From Protea cynaroides (Eukaryota; Streptophyta; Magnoliopsida; Proteales; Proteaceae), in the NCBI GenBank assembly GCA_028583415.1, contig CM053265.1, positions 33,105,794 to 33,169,793 on the forward strand: DNA of 64,000 bases, written 5' to 3'. The notes beneath the pieces are model-generated. The model worked only from the letters and a program-made list of their open reading frames with translations, was not told where the DNA came from and did not search any database. The stretch's first letter is position 1. Every line of letters starts with the position of its first letter. A program made the translations under genes and the position numbers. Of this stretch, positions 8,874-19,649 are shown one piece after another.

Positions 8874-10812
8874 GATGTTCCTACTCTATTTAAAGGACGT
8901 CCCTGAGCCTTTTTCACTCCTTTCACAACCATAATTGAATTGATTAAAAGAGAAGAGAAGGAAAAGAGGAAGAAGAGAAGCACGGAAGAGAATTTAGTCA
9001 AAAGATAAGAGTTGCAGAGAAGGAGTATTCTTCTCAGGTATGGATACTAATTCCATGAGTTTCTACAGACCTTAGGTTAGATATTGATGAGAATGTGATC
9101 TCGGAGAAATCCAAACCATCAACCCATGGTTAGGTTTTCATGGGAAACCATGGGGGATTACATGAAAGCTATCTAGGTCGATTATACATGGTTTCAGACC
9201 ATGGAATGAATGTAAAATGGAATCTAGGAGCAAGCCATAGGATCCCAAGCACGAAGAATGGACTAAAAGAGGGAATTGGACCAAAGTGCACCGAGGGTCG
9301 ATGACCATCCGACCCTAGGTGATCTTGACCATCGACCCTCAGTGTTCGGGAATTTCAGAGTTTGGGGAGGGTCGCACCCAGAGTCGATCATGACTCCGAC
9401 CCTACATCCGACCCTCAGTTAACAGAATAGTTTTTAAATTCTGAATTAATTCTAATTAAATTCTATCGACTTTGTTACGTCTTCTAGCAATACAATAACA
9501 ATATAAAGGTGATTATAAATCTTGGAAAAGTATCTGTTAGCAAGCTAAGGTGAAGAAACAGAAATCTAAACTAATTGGTTAATAACAAACTGTTTTCTAT
9601 TTTCTTAGAGTCCAATGCCATGCTTGATTCTAGGCGAATATGTTTGTAATGTGCGTACAACATGTCATCCAATATTTCTATTATTTGTTCATGCATATTT
9701 ATTTTATTGTTTATAATATGATGATGATGATGATAGGAATAGGCATGTGATTGTATGTGTGTGGTTGATGTACTTGATGCGAGTGAGTATCAGGGGAGGT
9801 GTGATGAGAACTTCAATAAACATTAACCTTTGGCAGGTCTCAGCACTTTAGCTCTATCTCTAACTCAAGTCTTGTGCATTAGCATCGTCATATCGCCATT
9901 ACTTTAGTAGAACTATTATGTCGTAGAGTATCAGGGGAGGTGGTCTCGGTCCTTTTAGTCTCTGACTCTACCGGGGGGCCTTAGCTCTATCTCTATGGAC
10001 ATTCTGAGGGATGCTGGGGTGAGGCCTTGGATATACTGTTTGGCATTAGGATTGGTTAGTTGCGAGCCCAGTTTGCAAGCCCTCGCTAACAGGGGCTTAC
10101 GTGTTGGTATGGTATTATATAGCAATAAATGTTAACCTTTGTTGTATAATGTCATGATTAGGGTGGATGGGGACGATGATGAACGTTAACCTTCGGGCGG
10201 ACTTCCACACCATGTGTATAGAGGCGGGGTCAATAAACGTTAACCTTTGACCACCCAACCCTTCTATTGCGCATTACAAACTATAAACCAGACCAAAGTT
10301 ATGAATTGATTGCATGCATATGTATTGTTGCATTGTTTTGTCTACTCACTAAGCCGTGATGTATGCTCACCCCTTGACGTCGAATATTTTTAGTTGATGA
10401 TGCAGGTTATACGGTTGAAGATTATATGAATGCTCCAGCATACGGGAACGTGGCGGCGATGGAAGCTGAAGCTGAAGTAGATACACATGACTCCTCTTGT
10501 GAGTGCAACTCATGTGTATTCCATTAGATTTTTCTTAGATTTCTTTATTTGAATTTAATAAAGACATGTATTTGATAATTATTTATGTCCCAGTTGATAC
10601 AGAATAATTTGCTATTTAATATTTATATCACAGTAGATTCTCAGTTCATTTTATTATAAGATTTCTGTTATTGTGTATTTACTCTGATTATAATTATGGA
10701 TGTGTGGAAGTTTACATAACACGGATATAGCCTACTCGAGATCCTGGTTGAACCGTTGGTTTGCTAGCGGTTTATCACACCATTCTGAACAGTACGGAAT
10801 TGGGGTCTGACA
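8820..10812 (+). mobile_element. 3' LTR of element C2, lacking its first 277 bp
   Basis: Homologous to the C1 LTR from position 277 onward and ending GGGGTCTGACA. The polypurine tract and the LTR start are missing. The junction falls in AATTTC (8820-8825), a word present both at the end of pol and in the LTR. The TATA-like box is retained. Variants near 10150-10250 (GGGGACGATG, GGGCGGACTTCC) match LTR E at the right edge of the window, not the C1 LTR. Confidence 0.88.
8887..8896 (+). promoter_or_regulatory. TATA-like box of C2 LTR
   Basis: TATTTAAAGG, at the same LTR position as in the C1 LTR. Its upstream U3 sequence is mostly deleted, so activity is doubtful. Confidence 0.4.
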
Positions 10813-10835
10813 TGAGTTCTTATTCATTTCAGATT

Positions 10836-11215
10836 TAAATGTGGTGCCCTAGCTCATCCAAATTTTAAATCAATCTCAGTCTATAAATGAATCAAATGTA
10901 GAGCCCTAGCTCATCCAATGTTCAAATCAATCTCAGTCTATAAATGAATCAAATGTAGAGCCTTAGCTCATCCAAATATCAAATCAATCTCAGATTATTA
11001 GTGAATCAAATGCAGAGCCCTAGCTCATCCAAATTTCAAATCAATCTCAGTCTATAAATAAATCAAATGCAGAGCCCTTGCTTATCCAAAGTTCAAATCG
11101 ATCTCAGCTTATTAAGGAATCAAATGTAGAGCCCTACCTCATTGAAAGAACAAGTCAATCTCAGCCTATTAGTGAATCAAATGTAGAGCCCTAGCTTATT
11201 CAGAAAATCAATCTT
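10836..11215 (+). repeat. Tandem repeat, about 58-bp unit, about 7 copies
   Basis: Each unit carries TAGAGCCCTAGCTCATCCAA followed by a TCAATCTCAG box and AATCAAATG. Copies recur about every 57-58 bp and degrade towards the right. It starts about 25 bp after the C2 LTR ends. No gene is visible. Confidence 0.8.
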
Positions 11216-11296
11216 AGAATCTCAATCAAAATGGCCTCAGTTCAATCAAAGAAAAGACAGCAAGTCTTCCATCCAGAAAAATCAAAGCCGAGGCCA

Positions 11297-11752
11297 AGCT
11301 CATGCAATCAGCCTTGTATTCACAGCCTAGCTAGATACAAAAAGAGGTTTATCAGCCTACAAATGGATCAGGCCGGGTCCAAGCCCGCACATACCTTGCA
11401 TTGAGTTCCCCCTTAGCAAGAAGAGGTTCCCAGCCAACAAATGAGCCTTGTATTCACAGCCTAGCTTCATACAAGAAGAGGTTTATCAGCCTACAAATTG
11501 ATCAAGCCGGGTTCAAGCCCGCACATACCTTGCATCATGAGTCCACCTCAGCAAGAATAGGTTCCCAGCCTACAAATGAGCCTTGTATTCACAACCTAGC
11601 TCCATACAAGAAGAGGTTTATCAGCCTACAACTGGATCAAGCCGGGTTTAAGCCCGCACATACCCTGCATCATGAGTCACCTTAGCAAGAAGAGGTTCCC
11701 AGCCTACAAATGAGCCTTGTATTCACAGCCTAGCTTCATACAAGAAGAACAA
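11297..11752 (+). repeat. Tandem repeat, about 135-bp unit, about 3.4 copies
   Basis: The words GAGCCTTGTATTCACAGCC, AAGAGGTTTATCAGCC and AAGCCCGCACATACC recur in order with a 134-135 bp period (for example CAGCC at 11431, 11566 and 11700). The open frame through 11401-11685 is a by-product of the repeat. The stretch 11753-11958 to its right shows nothing recognisable. Confidence 0.82.
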
Positions 11753-12934
11753 TCATCAATTTTCCCAGAAGAGCAAACCTTCTTGCCAGTCGAACTACGT
11801 TTTGGGCTTGATTTCTAGGACACCCTTAGAATATGTATACAGTTTAGGACAAATATCCCTAAGTGCAGCCCAATAAACAATCTCACTCATATCCCAAAAA
11901 TGTGGTTCTTTAATCTTCAGCCTTCAATTGGTAACAATCTCGACTAAAGAGAGGCATCTGTAAGCACCCCATTTTTTCCATTTTCAACTGAACAATGTCC
12001 TAATAGTGTGTGCACAGCAAAGGAAGAAAGATAAGTGAAAATTTGGGTTTTGACTACGACCTCGAGGTCCCACAATAATGTCACAAGCTGTAATTTGCAT
12101 GGTTGCATGGGTCATGGAATTATCTTCGAAATGATATCAGAATTTTCCCAATTTTGATATCAAATGAAGAAGATATGGTCATTTTAGTCAGATGATACGT
12201 ACAAGGAACGTTTCTGAAATTATCATAAATAATCCCAGGGGCTTTCATGCAAATTATCGTAAGTTGGATTGTTTGAATTTCAAATCATCATATCTTGATC
12301 ATCTGACATCTGAATCATATAGTTTAAGTACCATTATTCCTTATTTTTAATCCTCTTTAAAGTGGACATAATAGATTTCCAGTAGAAGTCACCAGTGGGC
12401 CCCATGCAAGCTTTCATGCAAACTTATCGTTAGAACTTCAAAGCTCCATATCATTTCCATTCTATGTCGGATTCAGATGATTCCAAAGCCATTAGTCCTC
12501 ATTTGTGATGTTCTACAAAGTGGACATAGAAAATCTTGGGTAGAAGTCTCCGGAGGGTCGCATGCAAAATTACATATGGAAATGGTCATTAAATCTTCAA
12601 AAATTCATAAGTCGACCATTTTATTTTCCAGATGAGGTGATTCAAGTTCCTATATTCCTCATTTTTAGTGTTTTACAAATTGAATATAGAAAATTTGGAA
12701 TAGATATCATCAGAAAATTCCATGCAAAATAACAGTGGAAATGGTCATGAAATGATAGAGAGAGAAAACTCAATTAATTTTAGTCAATCTAGTCAACTCA
12801 GCTCAACCCAAGCTAGTCTTGGCCCAACCCAGTTAATTCCAGTCAATCCAGTCAACTCAGCTCAACCCATATCAGCTTAACCCAGTAACCCAAGCCAGTC
12901 TCAACCCGTTTCAAATCAGTTCATCAATGTGCAT

Positions 12935-13035
12935 AGTATTTATATATATTATATATATTGTATACTATATATATATGTATGTTATTAAATATATGTGTAT
13001 ATATGTATATGATATATATTATTATATATAAATGA
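12935..13035. repeat. AT microsatellite
   Basis: About 100 bp of imperfect (AT)n with ATGT interruptions (ATATATGTATG-like), at the left edge of the purine tract. Confidence 0.85.
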
Positions 13036-13870
13036 TAAAATCCAAAAGAGATTGAGAAAAAAGGGAAAGATGAGAGAGAGGAGACGTGAGAGAGAGAGAG
13101 AGATCTCGATTTTGGAGTAAATCCAAATGAGATTGAAAAAAAAAAGGAAAAATGAGAGAGGAGACGTGAGAGAGAGAGAGAGATCTCATTTTTTTCAAAT
13201 GAGTTTGAAAAAAAAAATGAAAGAGGAGAAAGAGGAGACATGACAGAGAGATTTTGGTTTTTATGGAAGGAAATCAAAAGAGATTGAGAGAAAAAAAAAG
13301 GAAAGAGGAGAAAGAGGAGACGTGAGAGAGTGATTAGGGTTTTTTTGGAAGGAAATCAAAATAGATTGAGAGAAAAGAGGGAGAATAAAAGCAAAGGAAG
13401 AAATGTGAGGGAGAGGGATCTTTTCTTTTGGGCTCGGTTTTGGGAGAAAAGAAAGGGAAGAATAGAGAAAAATAAGGAGAATAAAAGAAAGGAAAAATGT
13501 GAAGTAGGGGGAGCTTTCTTTTGGGCTCGGTTTTGGGAGAAAGGAAAGGGAAAAAGAGAGAGAAAATAGGAAGAATAAAAGAAAGGAAAAACGTAAAGGA
13601 GGGGATCTTTCTTTTGGGGCTAGGTTTTGGGAGAAAAAGAAGGGAAGAAGAGAGAAAAAGAGGGAGAAATAAAGAAAAAAAGAGGAGAAAACGTGGAGGG
13701 GGAGAGGCTCACGGTTTTCGGAGAAAAGGAATGGAAAAAGAGAGAGAAAAGAGGGAGAAGAATAAAAGAAAAGAAAAAAAAACGTGAGGAGTTTTGGTTT
13801 CTTTGGGCTCTAGATTTTGGAAAAAGGATGATGAGAAGATGCAAAGGAGAGAAGAAGAGAGAAGAAGCCT
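13036..13870 (+). repeat. Purine-rich tract with about 100-bp periodicity
   Basis: The plus strand is dominated by A and G (GAGAGAGAGAGATCTC, AGGAGACGTGAGAGAG, GGGAGAAAAGAAAGGGAAG). Blocks containing GACGTGAGAGAG or AACGTGAGG plus TTTTGGG recur every 70-110 bp. The Lys/Glu/Arg-rich plus frames and the Ser/Phe/Leu-rich minus frames here reflect composition, not genes. Confidence 0.8.
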
Positions 13871-14738
13871 GAGGTAAGAACCACCCATCCCTTTTGTCAT
13901 TTATTTTTTTTAAAGTCCAAGCATACTGCAATGCATGTCTGAGATTGGTGTTTAGCATTAGGAAGATGCTTCCGTTTGCACAAGGTTCCTTAATGAAAAA
14001 GTTAGATTTATCAGTTATCTAAATGACCATGTATTCAGATTCTATTTTCATCAGCTATATAACTTTATATTGATTTTATAGTACGACTGGCCAGAATCTA
14101 GAACAGACCTGACCAGTGTATTTGCATGTACTTGGGGAACAATTTTGACCTGCCCATGGTCTCTTATAGGATTAGTTTCCTTGAGACGAAATCTTGGCCT
14201 CTGAGTTCCCTTTCTGAGGATATGTTTTAAGAAAGTTTTGAGTAAATACAGTGCCCCATGTGACCATTTTGGCCTAGTCTAACAAAACTGTCATCTTGCT
14301 GCGTGTTCCACAATAATGCTTGTGTAAATGGATTCAAGAGACATCTTCTGATCTCTATCTCTTCATGAATAAGTTAGATATAGAAGTATAGCAGACACCC
14401 ATTTTGATGGAATATTTTTTTGATATCCAGGAATATAATATAATTATTTTCCCATGACTGGTCTGAATCTAGAACCAGTTTGGTCAAATTTGGAAAGTTT
14501 AATTTTTTATTGTTAAGAAGGCCTTTTGAGATCTCGATTTCTTTAAAAAAGTTGTAGATCCCTGAAAGACCTTTGATCTGATATATTCTTTGTCCAATTT
14601 GGACTCATAGAAGTGGGGTTTCAAATCAATGCAAAGCAGTACACAATACAGGTATTTGCCAAATGGTCATCCAATGGTTGATTTGTTATTTCTACTACCA
14701 TTTTGACATGAAACGATGCATCACATTGACATATTTAG

Positions 14739-15110
14739 ATGCTCATTGCCATATTGGATGCTCATTGCCATATTTGGATGACCATTGCCATATTTGAATG
14801 TTCATTGCCATATTTGGATGTTCATTGCCATATTTTGATGCTCATTGCCATATTTAGATGTTCATTGTCATATTGGATGCTCATTGCCATATTTTAATGC
14901 TCATTGCCATATTTAGATGCTCATGGTCATATTAGATGCTCATTGTCATATTAGATGCTCATTGCCATATTTAGATGGTCATTGCCATATTGGAAGCTCA
15001 TTGCCATATTTGGATGCTCATTGCCACATTTAGATGCTCATTGCCATATTTGGATGTTCATTGCCATATTTGGATGTTCATGCTCATTGCCATTGCCATA
15101 TTAGGAATTG
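14739..15110 (+). repeat. 20-bp tandem repeat, about 18 copies
   Basis: The unit is ATGCTCATTGCCATATTTGG, with 19-bp variants lacking one T. About 18 consecutive units differ by single bases (TTCATT, GTCATA, CCACAT) and the array degrades at the right into CATTGCCATTGCC. The 73-residue open frame across it is a repeat artefact. Confidence 0.9.
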
Positions 15111-15474
15111 CCATGCTTAGAAAGCAAATTAAGCCCTTGCCTTATTTGCAATACATGTCATATTTGAAAAAATTTAAACAATCTTACTACATGTGAATTT
15201 CTTACCATAAATGTTTTATATGCCATATTTAGATATAATATTCTATTTTGGGCAATAATTTAATTTATGCAACACCCTAGTCGAACTGCCATATCTGTAC
15301 ACCTAGCAAACATATTATATGTGGAGACGTGCATTTAGGAACTCACATTCTTGGGAAGGGCATAATGGGAATAATAAAAACCTTAATAAAGAAAGAAAAA
15401 TGCTTTGCCAAACCTTCCAAAATTAGAATTCAGGATGAAAAGGGTAATTTAGGATGATTTTGCCCTTCAGTATA

Positions 15475-16080
15475 CCCTAAACCTAGAATAGGTTATAAAC
15501 CCTAAACCTAAAATAGGTTCTCAATCTCAAACCTAGAACAGGTTCTCACTTTCAAACCTAGAACAGGTTATATTTTGAACTACGCAGATTCTGATTCCTA
15601 GGTCAAACCCTAGGATACGTAGGATATTTGGGAGAAACCCAAATTCGGATCCACACCTTAGTACACTCGGACTATCCATAGATCCACTAGGATATCTCTC
15701 ATATTTGAACCTAAATAGGGTTATCCACACCTTAGTCCACTCGAATTACCCATAGATCCACTAGGATATTCAACCATTTCAATCCAAGCACCATTTTGAC
15801 CCAAATAGGGTTATCCAGTTTCAAACTACGTGGATTCTGATTCATAGGTCAAACCCTAGGTTACGTAGGCTATTTAGGAGAAACCTAAATTTGGATCCAA
15901 ACCTTAGTCCACTTGGACTATCCATAGATCCACTAGGATATTTATCCACATTTTGACCCACATAGGGTTATCCACATTTCAACCCAGATAGGGTTATCCA
16001 TATTTTGACCCAAATAGGGTTATTCTTAGATCCACTAGGACTATCTATTAGTCCACATGGACTATCCAGATCCTAACTCA
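15475..16080 (+). repeat. Imperfect short repeats (CCTAAACCTAGAATAGG; ATAGGGTTATCC)
   Basis: Two families of degenerate repeats: AAACCTAGAACAGGTT-like words at 15475-15570, and CAAATAGGGTTATCC, TAGATCCACTAGGATAT and TAGGTCAAACCCTAGG words recurring between 15600 and 16080. No coding potential was seen. Confidence 0.65.
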
Positions 16081-16524
16081 TAGGGTTTCTCAACCTTTCA
16101 AGCATAAACTTCAATTTAAACAATGAACTTAATCATGCACAAGCATAAATCACATCCATAAACTTTAATCACACCTGAACTATGATGGTGATCCTGATTT
16201 TTAGAATAATTCCGTAATACGTAGGCAATCTGATGGATACAGATTCGGTTCAATGATATAAAACCACTTGGTTTGGTTTGATTTAACAGATAGAGTCTAG
16301 CATAGGAAAGGTATAGGAGATCGATTTCGATCGGGCGGTTTGGGTGCCTAACCCCTTCCCATAACCGTAACTTGACGCTTACCCAATCTCTGATGGACCA
16401 GAAATCCAATCTAAAGGTCATGAGTCAATCAAATTCTTACCTTAGGGTGAGTTTTCACATTTTCCAAGGTCCTAGACCTAAATCTAGGTGGCGACTTCTA
16501 AAGATTTCCATCTTTGTCCTCACA

Positions 16525-16875
16525 CCCCTCTCTCTTTATAATTTTCTCTCTCTTTTTAGTTATCTTCTCTCCCTCTCTATATATCTCACTCTCCCTCTCT
16601 CTCTCTCTCTCTTTTCTATCTCCATCTCTTATAATGTATATATGTCTCTCTCTCACACTCTCTCTTTCAACATCTCTCTTTTTCTTTCTCTCTTTGTTCT
16701 TTTCTCTCTCGATTTCTCTATATCTCTCTCTCCCAACTCTTATTCTCTCTCTCCCTCTCTTTTCCTGTCTCCCTCTCTAACTACTCTCTTTCTCTCTCTC
16801 TTTCTATCTCCCTCTCTAACTACTCTCTCTCTCACTCTCTACTTCTCTCTCTCTTTATCTCTTTCTCTTTCTACT

Positions 16876-16908
<33 letters not shown>

Positions 16909-17523
16909 TTTTCTACTTCTCTCTCTCTCACTTTCTACTTCTCCCACTTCTCCGTCTCTTTCAACTTCTCGCCCTCTATTTTTACTTCTCTCTCTCTCTT
17001 TCTACTTCTCTCTCTCTTTCTACTTCTCTCTTTCTCTCTTTCTACGTCTCTCTTTCTCTTCTCTCTCTCTCTACTTTGCTCCCTCTTTCTACTTCTCTCT
17101 CTTCTCCCTCCCTTTCTACTTCTCTACCACTCTTTCTACCTCTCTCTCCCCATCACTCTCTTTCTTTCTACTTCTCTGTCTCTCTTTCTACATCACTCTT
17201 TCTACTTCTCTCTCCCTCCTCTTTCTTTCTCACTCTCTCCCTTTTCTCTCTCTCTTTCTACTCTCCCTTTTTCTCTCTTTTTTTATTTTTTCTCTTTCTA
17301 CTTCGCTATCTCTCTCTTTCTACTTCTCTCTCTCTCTTTCTACTTCTCTCTCTCTCTCATCCTTTATCATTAGATTTTTAAATCTTTCCCTCTCTCCCTC
17401 TCTCCCTCTCTCTCTCTTTCTCTCTTCTCTCTTTCTACTTCTCTTTTTCACCCTCTCTCTCCCTCTCTCTTCTCTCACACTCTCACACTCGCTCTCTCTC
17501 CCTTTCTACATTTCTCTTTCTCT

Positions 17524-17554
<31 letters not shown>

Positions 17555-18501
17555 ATCTACTTCTCTGTCTCGCTTATTCTCTCTCTCTCCCCCTCTACAT
17601 CTCTCTTCTCACGTCTCACGTCTCACGTCTCTCGTCTCTCCATCTCTCTCTCTTTCTACTTCTCTCTCTCTCTCTCTCTTGCTCTCTCTCTCCCTCTCTT
17701 TTCTACTTCCCTCTCTCTCTCTTTCCCTCTTTATCTCTCTCTTCTTTTCTCTCTCTCACTTCTTTTTTTTCTCTCTACTACTCTATCCCCCTCTTCTCTC
17801 TTTCCTCTCTCTCTCTCTTCTTAAACTTCTTTCTTGCCCTCTCTCTTTCTACTTCTCTCACTCTCTCTCTCTCTCTCTCTCTCTCTCCTTCTCTCTCTAT
17901 TTTTCTCTCGCTCTCTCTTTCTACTTCTCACTCTCTTTCTCAACCTCTCTCTCTCTCTCTTTTCATTCTCATTCTTCTCTCTCTCTCCCTCTATTTCTCT
18001 CTCTCTTTGTACTTCTCTCTCTCTCTCTGCTCTCTTTCTACTTCTCTCTTTCTCACTCTTTACTCTCTCTCTACTTCTCTCTTTCTGTCTCTCTCTCAAC
18101 TTCTCTCTCCCCACTTCTCTCCCTCTCTCGCTCTTGTTCTACTATTTCTCTATTTTTCTCTCTCTCTTTTCTACTGCCCTCTCTTTCTACTTCTCTCTCT
18201 CTCTATTTCTCTGTCTTTATACTTCTCCCTCTCTCTCATATCTCTCTCTTCTTCACTTTCTCTATCTCTATCTCTCTCTTTCTCTACTCTCTTTCTTTCC
18301 CTCTCTCCCTTTTCCCCTTCTCTCTCTCTACTTCTCTCTCTCTCCCTCTCTCTCTCTTTTTCTTTTTCCCGCTCTTTTTTACTTATCTCTCTCTCTCTTT
18401 CTACTCTTTCTCTTTCTCTCTCCCTTTTTGACTTCTCTCCCTCTTTCTACTTCTCTCTCTCTTTTCCTTTCTCTCAATTTCTACTTCTCCCCTATCCTTC
18501 T
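16525..18501 (+). repeat. Pyrimidine-rich tract, segment 1
   Basis: Almost pure C/T on this strand: CTCTCT runs punctuated every 15-30 bp by TTTCTACTTCTC. It holds landmark words shared with the right-hand tract, namely ATAATGTATATATGTCTC near 16631 and TTTATCATTAG near 17363. Long Ser/Leu/Phe open frames occur because stop codons need purines; they are not genes. Confidence 0.93.
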
Positions 18502-19616
18502 TGTCACACCCCAAATTCTGATCCAACCAGAACGGTGTGAGTGAACCGTCATTGAACCAACGGTTCACACCAGGATCTCGACAGGCCGTGTTCCCCCCAT
18601 TACAAACCATTTACACATAACCACAATCGAATATAAAACATACAAATGGAAGACTTTAAATAGAATGAACCGAGTATCTATTGATAATTTAAATAAATAT
18701 CACATTATCCAAATTCAATCATAAAATAATAATCTATTACATCTCTTAATAACAAACCAAAAAAAATAACTGAAACCAATAAATAAAATCCATCACAGGT
18801 ACACGCGAAAGGGCACTCGCATGAAGCGCCATGCTCGCCCCGCCCCGCCGACATCCAACACAAAGAAACCACCATACGCCGGAGCGCTTACGTAGTCGCC
18901 CACGGGATATCCCCGCATCAACATCTAAAAACAATGTATATACAAAGGGTGAGCACACAACACATTCGAAGGCAACGACAGCTTCACAAGATTATGCATG
19001 AGTAACAATCATTTTATGCGTGGTCTGGTTTTAAGTTTGCAAATGTGCTATAGAAAGGTTTGGTGGCCCCCGCACCTCTATACACGAGTGTGTGGCGTCG
19101 CACAATAATCACACAACCACCAACCCACATACACCCATCATGGAATAGAGATAGAGCTAAGGTATACCCGCACCTCCCGATACTCTACCCATACCAAAGA
19201 CCTAAGCCCCTGCCAGGGCCGGGGCCATAACCGGGCCTCGCAACCAACCAATCCTATATGTCAACAATGCATGCTCTATCCCAAGCACAGCCGCTCACGG
19301 CATAGAGATAGAGCTAGAGCGGCAGGCGGGCCGGAGACCTCCTAGACCTCACCCTCCCCCGATACCCTATCCGCAAACTAACCCACTAGGATAGAAACAA
19401 TACGTTGGTAGACCCTATCCCAACACGACACCCCTACGGCATAGAGATAGAGCTAAAGGGCCCATGCCCCACTCCACACACCAACGAAAACAATCACATG
19501 CCTAACAATCACATCCTATGAATGCATGAACAATAATAATAACGGAAAGTAAAGGATGGCATGTGAATATGCACAAACATCACATCACAGATATTCAATG
19601 AATAACAACGATTGGA
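18502..19616 (-). mobile_element. Diverged LTR fragment D
   Basis: Starts TGTCACACCCC at the end of a pyrimidine segment and shares with the A/B LTRs the GGTGTGA...GAACC...CCAACGGTT start, the GAGCACAC...TGTAT region and TAGAGATAGAGCTAA boxes (19146, 19301, 19441). It then diverges strongly, lacks the AACGTTAACC modules, and ends abruptly at about 19616, near half the normal LTR length. It is an older or different subfamily in minus orientation, with its right half missing and no internal region. Confidence 0.75.
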
Positions 19617-19649
19617 GAGGGGGGGGGTGGGGGGGGTGGGGGGGGGGGT
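19617..19649 (+). repeat. G-run (poly-G with T interruptions)
   Basis: Runs of 7 to 11 G separated by single T, at the right end of LTR fragment D and directly before the pyrimidine tract resumes. Three or four G-runs are compatible with a G-quadruplex on the plus strand. Confidence 0.9.

Larger units (their letters stand above)
4103..10812 (+). mobile_element. Ty3/gypsy chromovirus C2, 5' end missing, 3' LTR truncated
   Basis: Plus-strand gag, protease, RT, RNase H, integrase, chromodomain and a truncated LTR. The element has no primer site, leader or antisense ORF next to gag: the DNA passes directly from the end of the C1 LTR into the proline-codon run near the start of gag, still in the gag frame. 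The simplest reading is that C1 inserted into gag of C2, leaving the 5' LTR and leader of C2 to the left of the window. Its own 3' LTR is of a different subfamily from the C1 LTR, which agrees with that. Confidence 0.8.
11959..16524 (+). mobile_element. Possible very long LTR (Tat/Ogre-like), no coding part
   Basis: No gene was found in these 4.5 kb. The block starts TGTAAGCACCCC and its right end has TAGGTGGCGACTTC (about 16487-16500), then CTCACA at 16519-16524, just before the pyrimidine tract. TG...CA ends, a length above 4 kb, internal tandem repeats and a GTGGCGACT box near the 3' end recall LTRs of plant Tat/Ogre elements. That is recollection of the family, not a comparison. No primer site, internal region or target duplication was found (flanks GCATC and CCCCT differ), so the call is tentative. 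Small open frames inside it are not supported as genes. Confidence 0.33.

Noticed and set aside
11401..11685. A 94-codon frame with an internal peptide repeat
   Set aside because: It is the translation of the 135-bp tandem repeat and is not preserved in the other units.
13330..13958. Lys/Glu-rich plus frames and Ser/Phe-rich minus frames in the purine tract
   Set aside because: Repeat-driven, short, overlapping in several frames, with no recognisable domain.
14739..15110. Regular repeats that might suggest a CRISPR array
   Set aside because: Units are contiguous without unique spacers, and the context is a plant retrotransposon landscape.
11959..16524. A complete solo LTR with target duplication
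   Set aside because: Flanking five-base words (GCATC left, CCCCT right) do not match, so only a tentative LTR call was kept.
17821..18114. Arg/Glu-rich minus-strand frames (also 21105-21338, 35413-35613, 60009-60221)
   Set aside because: Reverse complement of CTCTCT gives GAGAGA, read as Arg-Glu; purely compositional.
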